NCBI GenBank assembly: GCA_030159075.1
Contig: BROG01001205.1
Span: forward strand, 1-64,000
DNA: 64,000 nucleotides
Source: Atrina japonica
Lineage: Eukaryota; Mollusca; Bivalvia; Pterioida; Pinnidae
Direction of reading: 5' to 3'
Shown: piece after piece, positions 1 to 10,955 of the stretch
How positions within the stretch are numbered: position 1 is the stretch's first letter
How the letters are laid out: each line of letters starts with the position of its first letter
Made by a program: the position numbers and the translations under genes
The notes under the pieces: model-generated
The model's database searches: none
Told to the model about the DNA's origin: nothing
What the model saw: the letters and a program-made list of their open reading frames with translations, nothing else

Positions 1-450
1 AAAGGACCATTTTCTCTATAAAGTTTGACAATTATCTAGTTCAGACTTTTAAAATATTTAACACCACCATAACCTATTTCATATTCCATAAATCTTCAGC
101 ATTATATTTCTTAATTTCAATAAAAATTCTGGTGTTATAAAAGGTGTACAGTGAAAACGGACCAAGTCCAAAATCACAAAACACGGTCCAACTTTTACCT
201 TTCTATTTAAAGATGGTGTCATTTTACAAATACATTTTCAAGAATTTTAACCATTATTACTAAATGGAGAATAAGTGTATATGAAGACTTAGTTCGCTAA
301 ATTTTAAGTGTGTCTTTGTCATTGATATGGGCCCTAAGGTCACCAGTACAAAAGCATTTTTATGTTCTCTGTCCTAGATATTGGGTTCAAGTCATAAGTA
401 CATAGGCTTTTTATGTCCCCAAACATTTTGTGTTTGATCTTTCCGTGACT
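1..450. other. No recognisable feature
   Basis: AT-rich sequence with no open frame of useful length and no repeat structure that I can see. It leads into the degenerate tandem units that start at about 450. Confidence 0.5.
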
Positions 451-1400
451 AATTTGTCCGCACGTTTCCTCTGGAACTACTGGATTCTAATGAAACTTGA
501 GAGTTTTTGGTTTGCATATGTGCATTTTGTATGTGACGTCATTCAAAATGCGGTCTTTGACAAAATAAGGCCTCTAATTGGTCGAAATTTGTCCTCATGT
601 TTTCACTGACGGATTCTAATGAAACTTCATATGATTATAGGTTTGAATGCGCTAATGTGCACTATATATGACGTCATAAAAATGGTGCCTATGGTAAACC
701 GAGGCTTCTAATTGGTCGAAACTAATCCACACGTTTCCTCTGAAACTATTTGCATGATTGTAATGAAACTTCATATGATTATAGGTTTGGTTGTGCAGAC
801 GTGCACTATGTATGCGATGACGTAAAATGGTGTCTGTGGCCTACCGAGGCTTCTGATTGGTCGAAATTTCAACATTTTCTTATTTTAATGAAATTTGGAA
901 CTTATCAGTATCAAAGGACTGCAATTTCAATGACGTTGTCGTCTATGGCAAACCGAAACTTCTGATTGATTGAAATTTCAACATTGTCTGATTTTAATGA
1001 AATTTGGAATATAAAGGTATCAAGGGATTGCGATTTTAATCGTATGAGTTCCTGATACTGTTCATGGCAAACCGATGCTCCTGATTGGTCAAAATTCAAC
1101 ATTGTCTGAATTAATGAGATTTGGAAGTTATAGGTATCAATGGATTGCTATTTCAAGCGTATGGGTTTCGTTGTCATCTATAGCAAACCGATGCTTCTGA
1201 TTAGTAAAAATTTCAACATTGTCTTATCTTGATGACATTTGGAATTTACAGGTATTAATGGATTGCAATTTCAAATTTCAAATGTATGGGTTTCGTTGTC
1301 GTCTTTGGCAAACCGATACTTTTGATTGGTCAAAATTTCAACATTGTCTGATGTTTATGAAATTCATAGTTAATTCATAGTTAACAAGCTATTGGAATTT
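450..1400. repeat. Degenerate tandem repeat, units of about 110-145 bp
   Basis: About seven diverged units follow each other. Each carries the string CTTCTGATTGG or a variant, then a TTTCAACATTGTCTGA-like piece, a GAAATTTGGAA-like piece and a GGCAAACCGATGC-like end. Unit starts are near 568, 700, 850, 957, 1077, 1193 and 1318. The two left-most units form a separate subtype with GTGACGTCAT and CATATGATTATAGG. Short open frames here (750-965 plus, 911-1102 minus) follow the repeat and are not coding. Confidence 0.75.
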
Positions 1401-2580
1401 TAGCCGTATGGCTCAGGGTGACCTATTGCGATCTTGTTTTGTTTGTCGTTGTCAGTCGTCCGTTGTTAACTTTTAGACATTTTCAACATCTTCTCAAGTA
1501 CCAATCGGCCTCAACCAAATTTGGCATATAGCACCTTCCATGTGAAGCCGCATTAAGTTTGCGAATGAAAAAATTGTCGAGTCGACATATGAGTTATATC
1601 CCCTTTTTGTGGATTTTTCATATTTTTGGATGTTTTTGACATTATCTTGAATAGAATAATAGCTAGAGTAAAAGTGAACAAAGAAAAATGTTCAGCATGC
1701 GAAGATTTAAAAAAAGCAATAGGCCCGAAATTGTCATATCTCCCTTTATGAGAGTTATGTCCCGTTTGAAGTGGATTTCTCATCTTTTTGGATGCTTTTT
1801 TATAAAGAATAAGTGAATGAAGCAAAAATTATCAACACGCAAAGATCGACAAAAAAGTCAACAGGGGACGAAAGTGTCAGATCACCCCTTATGGGAGTTA
1901 TTTCACCTTTCAAGTATGTTTTTCATGTTTTGAGGTGTTTTTTGACATTATCTTGAAAAGTATAACAGCTAGAGGAAAAGTGAATGAAGCAAAAAATTTT
2001 CAACACGCAAAGATCTACAAAAACTTCAATAGGCCCAAAATAGTCAGGTCACTCCTTATGGGAGTTACTTCCCCTTTTAAGTGAATTGTTCGTGTGTTTT
2101 TGGATGTTTTTGACATTATCTTGAAAAGTATCATAGCTAGAGCAAAAGTGAAAGAAACAAAAATGTTCAGCATGCAAACATCTACAAAAGAGTCAATAGG
2201 GACGAAATTGCGGGGTCGATCCTTATGGAAGTTATTTCCTTTTTGTACATTTCTGGTGTTTTGGAAAGTTTTGCCTTATTATATTGTAAAGTACAATAGA
2301 TAGAGAGAAGGTGAAAGAAGCAAAATATTCACCAAGCAAAGATCCACAAAAAAGTCAAAAGGGCCGAACTTTTTAAGTTGCCCCATTAAGTGGATTATTC
2401 ATGTTTTGGACTGTATTTGACATCTTGAAAAGTATAATAGCAAGAGTAAAAGTGAAAGAAGCAGAAATGTTCAGCACACAAAGATCTACAAAAGTTCACA
2501 GGCAGTTATTGTCATGTCAATGCTTATGGGAGCTGATTATGTTGTGCTCAGGTGACCGTCAAGGCCCATCGGGCCTAACA
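1400..2580 (+). repeat. Dispersed mollusc-type repeat with internal diverged tandem units
   Basis: The stretch begins with GCCGTATGGCTCAGGGTGAC near 1404 and ends with CTCAGGTGACC near 2550, two ends I associate with a dispersed repeat common in bivalves. Between them are about seven diverged units of roughly 140-168 bp, each with a variant of CTTATGGGAGTTATTTCCCC followed by TTGACATTATCTTGAAAAG. Unit starts are near 1568, 1730, 1872, 2038, 2206, 2366 and 2503. No gene is supported; the open frames at 2094-2303 and 2401-2583 are repeat by-products. Confidence 0.7.
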
Positions 2581-2944
2581 TGACGAACAATTGCAGATTG
2601 TATGTAATAAATTCTGGTTGATATCACCACGACTTCTTAACCGCTTGGGGGACATCATGTAACAGTACCCGGAAACAATTAGCCTTTGTTGTCTCTGTCA
2701 TTAGTATGAGCCTTCAGGTCCATGTAAGTTTTGGTATTTATACTCCTACTTCATAATGTTTCAGAAACAATCATGAAATTGTAAAGCCTAGAAAATATAT
2801 ACCTTTTATGATAATAAAATTACTTTTGATACGCGCTGGGACAGGAGGAACATCAAATCACTGTCTTCCATTGGGTTTTTTCCTTCTTCTTCTTCTTCCG
2901 AAAATTTAAATATCTAGTGATTGGCTATCAGGATACTTATTAAG
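2581..2944. other. Unassigned spacer with CTT microsatellite
   Basis: No coding signal. A short CTT run lies near 2883-2897. The retroelement fragment begins just to the right. Confidence 0.45.
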
Positions 2945-3678
2945 TCAAACACCACTCTGATTCTACACATAAATATACTGAAGTTGATATTAAAAACATG
3001 CTGGAATTTCTTATAGACAATATATTTGTAATGTTCGGAGACGTGGTCTTTCAACAAACTGTCTGCATTCCTATGGGAACCAATTGTGCTCCTTTATTGG
3101 CCGACCTGTTCCTTTATTCATACGAAGCAGTCTTCATTCAGAAACTGCTGAATCAAAAGAAGAAAAAGTTAGCGGTGTCCTTTAATTTGACATTTAGATA
3201 TATCGACGATGTTTTGTCAATTAATAATGACAATTTTCATACATATGTCAATGCGATATATCCCAGCGAACTAGAAATTAAAGATACAACAGAATCAAGC
3301 ACACATGCTTCATACTTAGACATTTTACTTAATATAAACACAGACGGGAAATTAGCAACGAAGCTATACGATAAACGCGACGATTTCGGCTTTCCTATCG
3401 TAAATTTTCCACATTTAAGTAGTGATATCCCTCAATCACCCGCATATGGAGTTTATATTTCACAAGTGATCCGATATGCCAGGGCATGCACAACATATGA
3501 AGATTTCATATACAGAGGTAAACTACTCACTGACAAATTATTGACACAGGGATATCGAAAACCGCGTTTAATGTCAACGTTCCGCAAGTTTTACGGTCGG
3601 TATAATAGTCTTGTTTGCGACTACTCTGTTTCACTAAGTGAAATGTTGAGTTGCCTTTTCGTTGGCGGTTGTTGTTGA
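2945..3678 (+). pseudogene. 5'-truncated reverse transcriptase ORF of a retroelement
   Basis: An open frame runs from about 2945 (ATG at 2998) to a TGA at 3676-3678. It carries reverse transcriptase motifs: the IPMGTNCAPLLADLF block at about 3067-3110 and the catalytic YIDDV box at about 3199-3213. Downstream blocks such as YLDILL, YDKRDDFGF and AYGVYISQ are usual in this widespread metazoan RT family, which I think is Penelope-like, although the order is uncertain. The N-terminal part of the RT and anything before it are missing, so the copy is 5' truncated, as expected for target-primed insertion. The frame has no visible internal stop. The remaining 3' tail continues to about 3900. Five further copies of the same 3' end lie in this window. 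Confidence 0.8.
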
Positions 3679-3902
3679 GACGTCTGTACCAATTGTGACG
3701 AGGATACACTCCTCACGTGTTTCATTGGACTTGACTGTGGACTCACGGCGGGTGTGACCGGTCGACAGGGGATGCTTACTCCTCCATGGCACCTGATCCC
3801 ACCTCTCTTCCAGAGGTCCGTGTTTGTCCATTTTTACCGGATTGTATCTATGTCCTGGACATTCTATTGATTTATGCTTTGGTATCTGAGGTTTTTATAT
3901 TA
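3679..3902 (+). mobile_element. 3' tail of the RT retroelement (copy 1)
   Basis: This is the non-coding tail of the element at 2945. It contains the blocks GACCGGTCGACAGGGGATGC, CTCCTCCATGGCACCTGATC and CCAGAGGTCCGTGTTTGTCC. It ends with GGTATCTGAGGTTTTTATAT, which is also the end point of the copies at 10.17, 11.77, 13.2, 18.7 and 60.3 kb. Confidence 0.85.
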
Positions 3903-4491
3903 GTCTCCTTTTATTTATGAACTAATCTGGTGTGTGATTTAAAACAATGAAATTTGACAAGCCATTTAAACGAATCTACGGGAGTTACTTGCACATCATC
4001 CATATTTCCATTTTTAGGAGTAATAGTAACCGTAGTATCATTTTCCTCAATTATGATTTTGTCACATCTTGCAGCAACTGACACTGTATCACTGTATTTT
4101 ACATTTCGATGACTTGAGTAACAAAACGAAAAACACGTCTCTCCAATTCTGGTTCACTTGTCTATACCTAGACAAAAAAACAATTCATATGATATTTTAT
4201 AATCTTTAGATAATCATGAAATATCTTAAATATCAAGAGTGGGTTTCTTCGTTTTACTACAAAAACTAAAAAATAGTTCTGAGCTGCTACAGAAATCTTA
4301 ATACAGAAATTTTAAACTTCGGGTAGTTCCTGGCTGGTATAGACATTTTGATACAGAAATTAAAAACTAAGAGTAGTTCTGAGCTGCTACAGAAATATTG
4401 ATACAGAAACTAAATAGTTATTAGGTGGTATAGAAATTTTGAAATAACATTTTGTTCGCACACATTGTTTCATAATCCTATTTATTTTTAG
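3903..4491 (+). other. Putative intron upstream of the NTPase-ankyrin gene, with a 3-copy repeat
   Basis: No coding frame is visible. At 4255-4445 a unit with GAGCTGCTACAGAAATHTTGATACAGAAA and variants repeats about three times. The stretch ends in a good 3' splice site: a pyrimidine-rich run then TTTATTTTTAG, with AG at 4490-4491. The matching donor and upstream exon were not found in the window. Confidence 0.55.
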
Positions 4492-6443
4492 GATGCTACA
4501 CAACAGATTTTGATAATCCATGGTTTCGAGGATTTAGCCTTGATTATCTAATCAAAGAAGAACAACAATTAATCGGGAGGCGTTGGTTGATAGACATTTT
4601 GCAAACATCTATGGAGAAATCCAAAAGTGGTGTATTACTAACTGGTGATATGGGATATGGTAAGAGCGCACTTGTTTCCCACATTGCTTGTCTGAATCCA
4701 AATAAGGACAGTGAATCTGGAATACATATCAGAAGGAGATTGGCAGCGGTTTATATATGCAAATATGATATAGCGACAACAACCAAACCAAATGAGTTCG
4801 TAAAAAGTACCATAGGACAATTTGTTAGGACGTTGGAAGAATTTGGTAATGCTTTTGAAGGTAGCTCTAATATTGATTATTATTTTAAAGATGACAAATG
4901 TTCTGAAGACCCATTTGGGTGTTTTGAATATGGAATTATTCAACCACTTAAAAAAATAAAGGAACCCGGTGAAGTTAAGTACATTGTGATAGATGCTTTG
5001 GATGAATGCTTAAGTCACAATGTCGAGACAAATATTGTTTCTTTACTTGCTCAAAAACTTACACTTTTGCCAAAATTCGTTAAATTGCTCATGACAAGTA
5101 GGAATGTTTCATCTGTAGTGTCCAGATTCCCTATATTGAAAGTGATAGATACAAGCAATTATAAAAGACGGAACCAAGAAGACGCAATGGAATACTTGTC
5201 TCGGTCATTAGAACGGTCATTACAGGAAAAGCTGGAGAAAACATTGTATACTGATGCAGCTCGGATAAAAGATAAGATATTGAAAGTTACTAATGGGAAT
5301 ATACTTCATATCAAACATGCTGTGAACTATTGGAGACATATGAACAAATTTTCACTAACAGATGTCCCCGATACATTAGAACAACTTTATACAAATGATT
5401 TAGACAGAGTATTCGGTTATCCGGAAAACAAATTTGAGAGTGTTCGGTGCCTCTTCGAGATTTTGTCTGCTACAATTACCGAAATCACCGAAATGAAACT
5501 AATAGAAATAGCTCGGGTTTCTTGCAATACAAATATTGATACTATGAATTTATTTATTGGTAATGAGCTTAGGTATTTTGTCAGAAGAACTTCAGACAAA
5601 ATTAGTTTTGCTCATAAGACAATTTCAGATCACTTGACGAATCCAAGTCGAAGGAATCAGAAGTATTATATCGCAAAGTCAAATGGTCATAAAATACTGG
5701 CTAGATATATGATGCAGAACAGTAGTCTAGAAAATGATTTCATAGACATCGTTACACATGTAACTAATGTCGACGATACTGAACTCAGATCACAATTCTT
5801 AAACTTCAGTAAAGGATACCATGCATCGAGCACAGGAGAAAATATTTTACATGCGGCGTCCAGAAGACTTAATTCTTATGAGGGTATGAGTCTCCTTTTA
5901 AATGTGACAAATATCACTAACATTAATGAACAAAATAAAGCCAATGTAACACCGGTGTTTCTGGCCGCAGCAATGGGTCACCACAATACTCTAAGATGCT
6001 TATTAGATAGAGGTGCTGACCCTGACTTTGTCAGACAGAGTCAAGGTTATTCAGTTGTCAGGGAGGTCACTTTTTGTAAGACTGTCGCACATTGGGGCTA
6101 CAACCTTTTGGAAACAGCATCTCAATATGGCCACAAAGAAGTGGTAGATATATTGTTGTCTATATCAAGTAAATATCTATATCACAAAAATGACCTAGGA
6201 CTTAATGCTTTCCACCTTGCTGCCGAGAATGGACATTTGTCCATAATGACTAAAATACTTCAACTGAATGCCTCCTTAGCTGACGGTCACTCATTATATT
6301 TGGCAGCAAGAAATGGACATGTTCATGCAGTGAAATTGATTTTACAGTACAATGTAACAGATACTTGTCTCAAATGTGATGGGTGTTTTCCTGGATTTCT
6401 GAATACGTGGGGCGCGCCCAAAGCAGACCCTCCACCAATTTAA
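4492..6443 (+). CDS. STAND-type P-loop NTPase with ankyrin repeats, N-terminal part (frame 1)
   Basis: An open frame runs from the 3' splice site (AG at 4490-4491; exon enters in phase 1, first two bases GA) to a stop at 6441-6443. No ATG is needed at the start because the exon is internal. Early residues include FDNPWFRGF and GRRWL. The Walker A loop GDMGYGKS is at 4644-4667, Walker B IDALDEC near 4989-5009, a sensor-like LLMTSR near 5083-5100, and a AHKTISDHL motif near 5610-5636. Ankyrin repeats follow from about 5850, for example TPVFLAAAMGHH, NAFHLAAENGH and LYLAARNGH. This order (NTPase then ankyrins) is that of TANC-like STAND proteins, which act as switchable scaffolds. The last about 20 codons after 6380 do not look like ankyrin sequence, whereas the next frame does, so the real protein must change frame there. 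Specific function is unknown. Confidence 0.85.
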
Positions 6444-9121
6444 TAAATGATATACGGTATTCATACTTCCTACGCGAAGACTCTCGGATGATTTACTGTC
6501 AAAGTGCCTTAGAGATAGCTGTGCAAAACGGACATTTAAGTGTTGTCGCTCAGTTATTAAATCAGTCTACTAACGCACTTCATTGTCGAGAAGCAGGCGG
6601 AAGAACACCCATATTTACTGCTGTAAAATATGGTCATTTGGATATATTTTCGTATCTGTTAGAACACGGCGCACAATTGAATGGTACGTGTATGAACAAA
6701 CAAATCATATCGAGCCAAAATATTCATCTTCTGAGTGAAATTGAAATGATTGAATATAAGTCGAATGAATGTATTGACAACGCAACATTAATCCATTTAT
6801 TTGCGTTATACAACCGTATAGGAATTTTGAGATTTGTTATAAAGTATGGATATACTGACTGGAATCTGACGGATTCGCTGGGATGTACCCCCTTACACTA
6901 TGCTGTATGTCACAATAGTTTAACTTTTACCGAATATTTCTTGAAATTTGGATTAGATCCTCTTGCGAAATCGCATAACGGTTCTACACCATTACACACA
7001 TCTGCACTTTGCAGATCTGAAAGTTCATTTATGGCGCTTATAAAGTATTTAAAACTTAAAACTAAATCAAACATAACCGATCACCAAGGACGAAGCATAC
7101 TCCATCACCTCGTTTCTGGCTTGAAAGCAAATGATGCACCTTCAGACACATTCCAGCAAGGTAATATTTTAGAAATATTTATGTCTATACAAGATGTCTT
7201 CAGTTATGAATATTTGCTGATTTTAGACAAGCAAAGAAAAAGTTTTCTTCACATTGCATCTCAAAACGGTCATTTTAAGATAATAGAAGCAACATTGAAA
7301 AAAATACCAAATCAATTTCTAAAAATAATTTTCTTAGCAGATGAAGAGAATAAGACAGCCTTGGATTATGCCTTCGAAAGCATGCCGTCGTATGTAAATG
7401 CTTTAATCATTCCAAAAGAATGTAATTTGCTTGACCTTTTTTCAAATACATGCGCTTTGGATTATAATCATTTACTTCAGCCACATGAGTACTGCATATG
7501 GATTTTAATTCAACATACTTATAGACAATTGTCGCTAAAAAATACAAAAAACTATGTTATAGAAAGTGTCAAAAAAGGTCGAATCTTCCCAATGCTCATC
7601 CTGAGACGTTACCTATGCAATATATATACCGAAACATTAATGAGCTCGGGAAAAGAACTAATGGATACATATCTGGACAGTGCACTTAACCCGTACATAC
7701 TAGAATTGATTTATCCGTATATATTACCTTATGTTTTTGATATATGTATAAGAAATTCATCTTATCATATACTGCACAAATTACTGATGAATTCGGACAA
7801 CCGATATTGGTTTCTGTCGCCGGTACATAGTAATCTATTAACGTCAATTCTAGATAAAATATCAACAAAACACATAAACAATTGTTTTGATCCTGAAGGA
7901 TTTAACCTTTTACACCGCGCTGTGATGGGAGGACATAAGGCCTTTGTCCAGTATTTATTAAAAAGAGGAGTATCCATTAGAAAGTTATCGAAATCAGGAA
8001 AGGATGTACTATCACTTCTTATTCTCCATTCACAATATTATCCGTACAATAACAATGAACATAGTTACAAAAACCACATATTTGTTCATGGAAAAAATGA
8101 AATCACGATCATTCCTAACTTGGAAAACGAGACAAGTAACTTCAATAAAACAGCTGAACTCCTATTAGAGCAGTTTAACAGGTCTTCATTACCCAAATCA
8201 TTGGTATTTTGTAGTCATGATAAAACGACTCTTAGTCCCATACATATAATAGCAGCGAAGGGTCTTACAAGCTTTCTGCAGTTTGTTAACTCTTTTTCTA
8301 ATATAAATGACAGGAAAGCTATAATTTTGTGTAGAAATATTCATGGATTTACTCCTATGTATTTTGCGAAATTATTTAACAATGCTGATACTGTTAACTT
8401 GTTGAGACAAATGGGGGCCACAACAGAACTTCCAGATAAAACAGCAGAAGCACATTTAATCTTCAAACTTATAATGAACTTCCCAACATTTTATGTAAAT
8501 GACAAATGGATACTTAAAAAGTGTTTTTTCCTATATCTACCATACAATAAATTGTTTACCGCTTTGAGACGACCATACAGGATTTCTAATTGCTACATTA
8601 GAGTCTGGGGGTTAATTAACAAAAGTTTTATTCATAAAGAAGAATTATTAAATCTGAAAAAAGGTTTAATGACAACACAAAACTCGATAATAGACTTCGA
8701 AATGTTTATTTATAAGAAATGCTGGATTGGACAAATAGTGCCATTTTGCGATGAAGAATACCGCATTTTGTGCCGTGATGCTATGACTAATGTTACACTG
8801 ATGTACAAAAAACAAAAAAGTGGGTTAAATAGCGCTATTTCTTTGTTTTATAATATATCTAGGATTTTCAATAACTTAAAGCAAGTGGAAGGTAAAAAAA
8901 GATTCTTTGCCAGTGTGAATCCACAGACATTTAAATTTCTATGGTCACGTATCCAACAGCATAGTCCGTATGGTTTCGCAAAATTAGTTTACAGTGAATT
9001 CGGATACCTAAATATTTTAAAACAGAAAGAATTATTTTTTTCCCATAGTAACTTAACTGATCATAGTTTAATATCAGTATTAGATACCTGGGTTAAAACA
9101 TCAGATTTTGCCTTTGGATAA
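6380..9121 (+). CDS. Ankyrin-repeat C-terminal part of the same gene (frame 2)
   Basis: The frame is open from 6380 (a stop lies just before, at 6377-6379) to TAA at 9119-9121. It continues the protein that starts at 4492, one base out of frame. It opens with FSWISEYVGRAQSRP and then ankyrin units such as QSALEIAVQNGH (about 6500), GRTPIFTAVKYGH (about 6600), CTPLHYAVCHN (about 6880), GSTPLHTSALC (about 6980), KSFLHIASQNGH (about 7240), FNLLHRAVMGGH (about 7900) and FTPMYFAKLFNN (about 8346). The last about 220 residues lack clear ankyrin signatures. With the upstream part the product would be about 1,540 residues. There is no ATG at the left edge; the first possible start codon there is a GTG, so a separate gene is unlikely. 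The frame break could be an allele, an assembly error or a true inactivating mutation. Confidence 0.83.
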   Translation, partial: WVFSWISEYVGRAQSRPSTNLINDIRYSYFLREDSRMIYCQSALEIAVQNGHLSVVAQLLNQSTNALHCREAGGRTPIFTAVKYGHLDIFSYLLEHGAQLNGTCMNKQIISSQNIHLLSEIEMIEYKSNECIDNATLIHLFALYNRIGILRFVIKYGYTDWNLTDSLGCTPLHYAVCHNSLTFTEYFLKFGLDPLAKSHNGSTPLHTSALCRSESSFMALIKYLKLKTKSNITDHQGRSILHHLVSGLKANDAPSDTFQQGNILEIFMSIQDVFSYEYLLILDKQRKSFLHIASQNGHFKIIEATLKKIPNQFLKIIFLADEENKTALDYAFESMPSYVNALIIPKECNLLDLFSNTCALDYNHLLQPHEYCIWILIQHTYRQLSLKNTKNYVIESVKKGRIFPMLILRRYLCNIYTETLMSSGKELMDTYLDSALNPYILELIYPYILPYVFDICIRNSSYHILHKLLMNSDNRYWFLSPVHSNLLTSILDKISTKHINNCFDPEGFNLLHRAVMGGHKAFVQYLLKRGVSIRKLSKSGKDVLSLLILHSQYYPYNNNEHSYKNHIFVHGKNEITIIPNLENETSNFNKTAELLLEQFNRSSLPKSLVFCSHDKTTLSPIHIIAAKGLTSFLQFVNSFSNINDRKAIILCRNIHGFTPMYFAKLFNNADTVNLLRQMGATTELPDKTAEAHLIFKLIMNFPTFYVNDKWILKKCFFLYLPYNKLFTALRRPYRISNCYIRVWGLINKSFIHKEELLNLKKGLMTTQNSIIDFEMFIYKKCWIGQIVPFCDEEYRILCRDAMTNVTLMYKKQKSGLNSAISLFYNISRIFNNLKQVEGKKRFFASVNPQTFKFLWSRIQQHSPYGFAKLVYSEFGYLNILKQKELFFSHSNLTDHSLISVLDTWVKTSDFAFG

Positions 9122-9238
9122 TCATATATATATATAATTTCAGAAACAATTTGAATATTATTGCAAATACATTGAACTGAAACTCTATTAATAATCAGTC
9201 ATTTTATGAGAATTAATCATCACCTGTCTATATGTGAA
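9122..9238 (+). other. Short 3' flank of the ankyrin gene
   Basis: A TA run at about 9123-9139 is followed by AT-rich sequence. No AATAAA signal is seen before the minisatellite starts at 9240, only about 120 bp after the stop codon. Confidence 0.5.
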
Positions 9239-9239
9239 A

Positions 9240-10048
9240 TATGAATTTGTTGGCACGATACACAGAAACATAAGTAAAGCTAATTACTGTGCACATGTTA
9301 ATTTGTTGGCACGTTATACAGAAACATAAGTAAAGCTAGTTACTGTATACAGGGTTAATTTGTTGGCACGATACACAGAACCATTAGTAAAGCTAATTAC
9401 TGTATAGAGGGTTAATTTGTTGGCACGTTATACAGAAACATAAGTAAAGCTAGTTACTGTATACAGGGTTAATTTGTTGGCACGTTATACAGAAACATAA
9501 GTAAAGCTAGTTACTGTATACAGGGTTAATTTGTTGGCACGATACACAGAACCATAAGTAAAGCTAATTACTGTATAGAGGGTTAATTTGTTGGCACGAT
9601 ATAAAGAACCATAAGTAAAAACTAATTACTGTATAGAGGGTTAATTTGTTGGCACGTTATACAGAAACATAAGTAAAGCTAGTTACTGTATACAGGGTTA
9701 ATTTTTTGGCACGATACACAGAACCATAAGTAAAGCTAATTACTGTATACAGGGTTAATTTGTTGGCACGTTACATAAACAGAAACATAAGTAAAGCTAA
9801 TTACTGTATAGCAGGTTAATTTGTTGGCACGTTATACAGAAACATAAGTAAAAGCTAATTACTGTATACAGGGTTGATTTGTTGGCACGATACACAGAAC
9901 CATAAGTAAAGCTAATTACTGTATAGAGGGTTAATTTGTTGGCACGATACACAGAACCATAAGTAAAGCTAATTACTGTATAGAGGGTTAATTTGTTGGC
10001 ACGATATAAAGAACCATAAGTAAAAGCTAATTAATGTATACAGGGTTA
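9240..10048. repeat. 57-bp minisatellite, about 14 copies
   Basis: The unit contains GTTAATTTGTTGGCACG, then ACAGAACCATAAGTAAAGC and AATTACTGTATACAGG. Subtypes alternate GATACACAG with GTTATACAG and TATAGAGG with TATACAGG. The array ends where a small DNA element begins, and the unit shares the string ACTGTATACAGGGTTAATTT with that element's end. Confidence 0.92.
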
Positions 10049-10955
10049 ATTTCGCCTGTGTTATTTTCGCTCTACTACAGTTGCAAACGGTTTCGCGGAC
10101 CGTTTTAAATTCGCCCAGAGGCGTTACAATTCAGATTTACGATATGACTAATGTATTGCAACGTTTTATATAAAACATCTCAGATACCAAAGCATAGATC
10201 TTTAGTATGTTTAGGACACAGATGTATATCCGGCAAAAATGGACAAACACAGACCACTGGAAACCAAGAGATGGGGTCAGGTGCCATGGAGGAGTAGGCA
10301 TCCCTTGTCAACCGGTCATACCCGCCGTAAGTCCAAAGTTAAGTCCAAATGAAATATGTGAGGAATGAATCCTCGTCACAATTGGTACAGACGTCTCAAC
10401 AACCGCCAGTGAAAAGACAACTCAACATTTCACCCAGTGAAACAGAGTTATTGCAAACAAAACTATTATACCGAACGTACAATTTGCGGAATGTTGACAT
10501 CAAACGCCGTTTTCGATATCCCCGTGTCAATAATTCGTCAGTGAGTAGTTTACATCTGTATATGAAATGTTCATATGTTGAACACGTCCTGGCATATCGG
10601 ATCATTTGTGAAATATAAACTCCATACACGGGTGACTGTGGGATGTTACTAATTAAATAAAAATAATTTACGATGGGAAAAGCGAAATCGTCGTGTTTCT
10701 CGTATAGCTTAGTTGCCAATTTCCCGTCTGTGTCTATAGTAAGTAAAATGTCTACTTGTTTCTGTCTACTTTATGCATGGTCACATTATTTTTTTAACAA
10801 TTTTGTGTGTTGTTTAAAATGAAGTATATAATAGATACACTCTGTAACTATTAAAGCATATGAGTTAAGCAGTTTTGAATTCGCCGACAGATTATAAGGA
10901 CTAAAGGACGAAAATAAAACGGGGGCGAAAATTTGTCTGTATACAGTATTTGTGA
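10030..10955. mobile_element. Non-autonomous inverted-repeat element, split by a retroelement insertion
   Basis: The left end, near 10033, reads GTATACAGGGTTAATTTCGC and continues to TTATTTTCGCTC. The right end, near 10890-10953, read on the minus strand, gives ACTGTATACAGACAAATTTT followed by CGCCCCCG and TTTTATTTTCG. These ends are imperfect inverted repeats. The interior is interrupted by a minus-strand RT-element copy at about 10168-10758. No transposase is present. Confidence 0.65.
10168..10758 (-). mobile_element. 5'-truncated RT retroelement (copy 2)
   Basis: Read on the minus strand this matches the element at 2945-3902 from the block TAGACATTTTACTTACTATA through KLYEKHDDFAFPIVN to the shared end GGTATCTGAGATGTTTTATA. 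The coding part is a fragment of the RT C-terminus (about 10396-10758). The copy sits inside the inverted-repeat element at 10030-10955. Confidence 0.85.

Noticed and set aside
6383..6423. A 41-bp GT-AG intron that would restore the frame
   Set aside because: GT at 6383 and AG at 6422-6423 do restore the frame, but 41 bp is too short for a normal metazoan intron, and the excluded bases read as sensible protein in the second frame.
6380..6440. Programmed -1 ribosomal frameshifting
   Set aside because: The shift direction would be -1, but no XXXYYYZ slippery heptamer in the right phase is present.
6383..6450. A separate gene starting at a GTG at 6383
   Set aside because: It needs a non-ATG start in a eukaryote. 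The upstream frame ends in the middle of an ankyrin-type protein, so one broken gene is the simpler reading.
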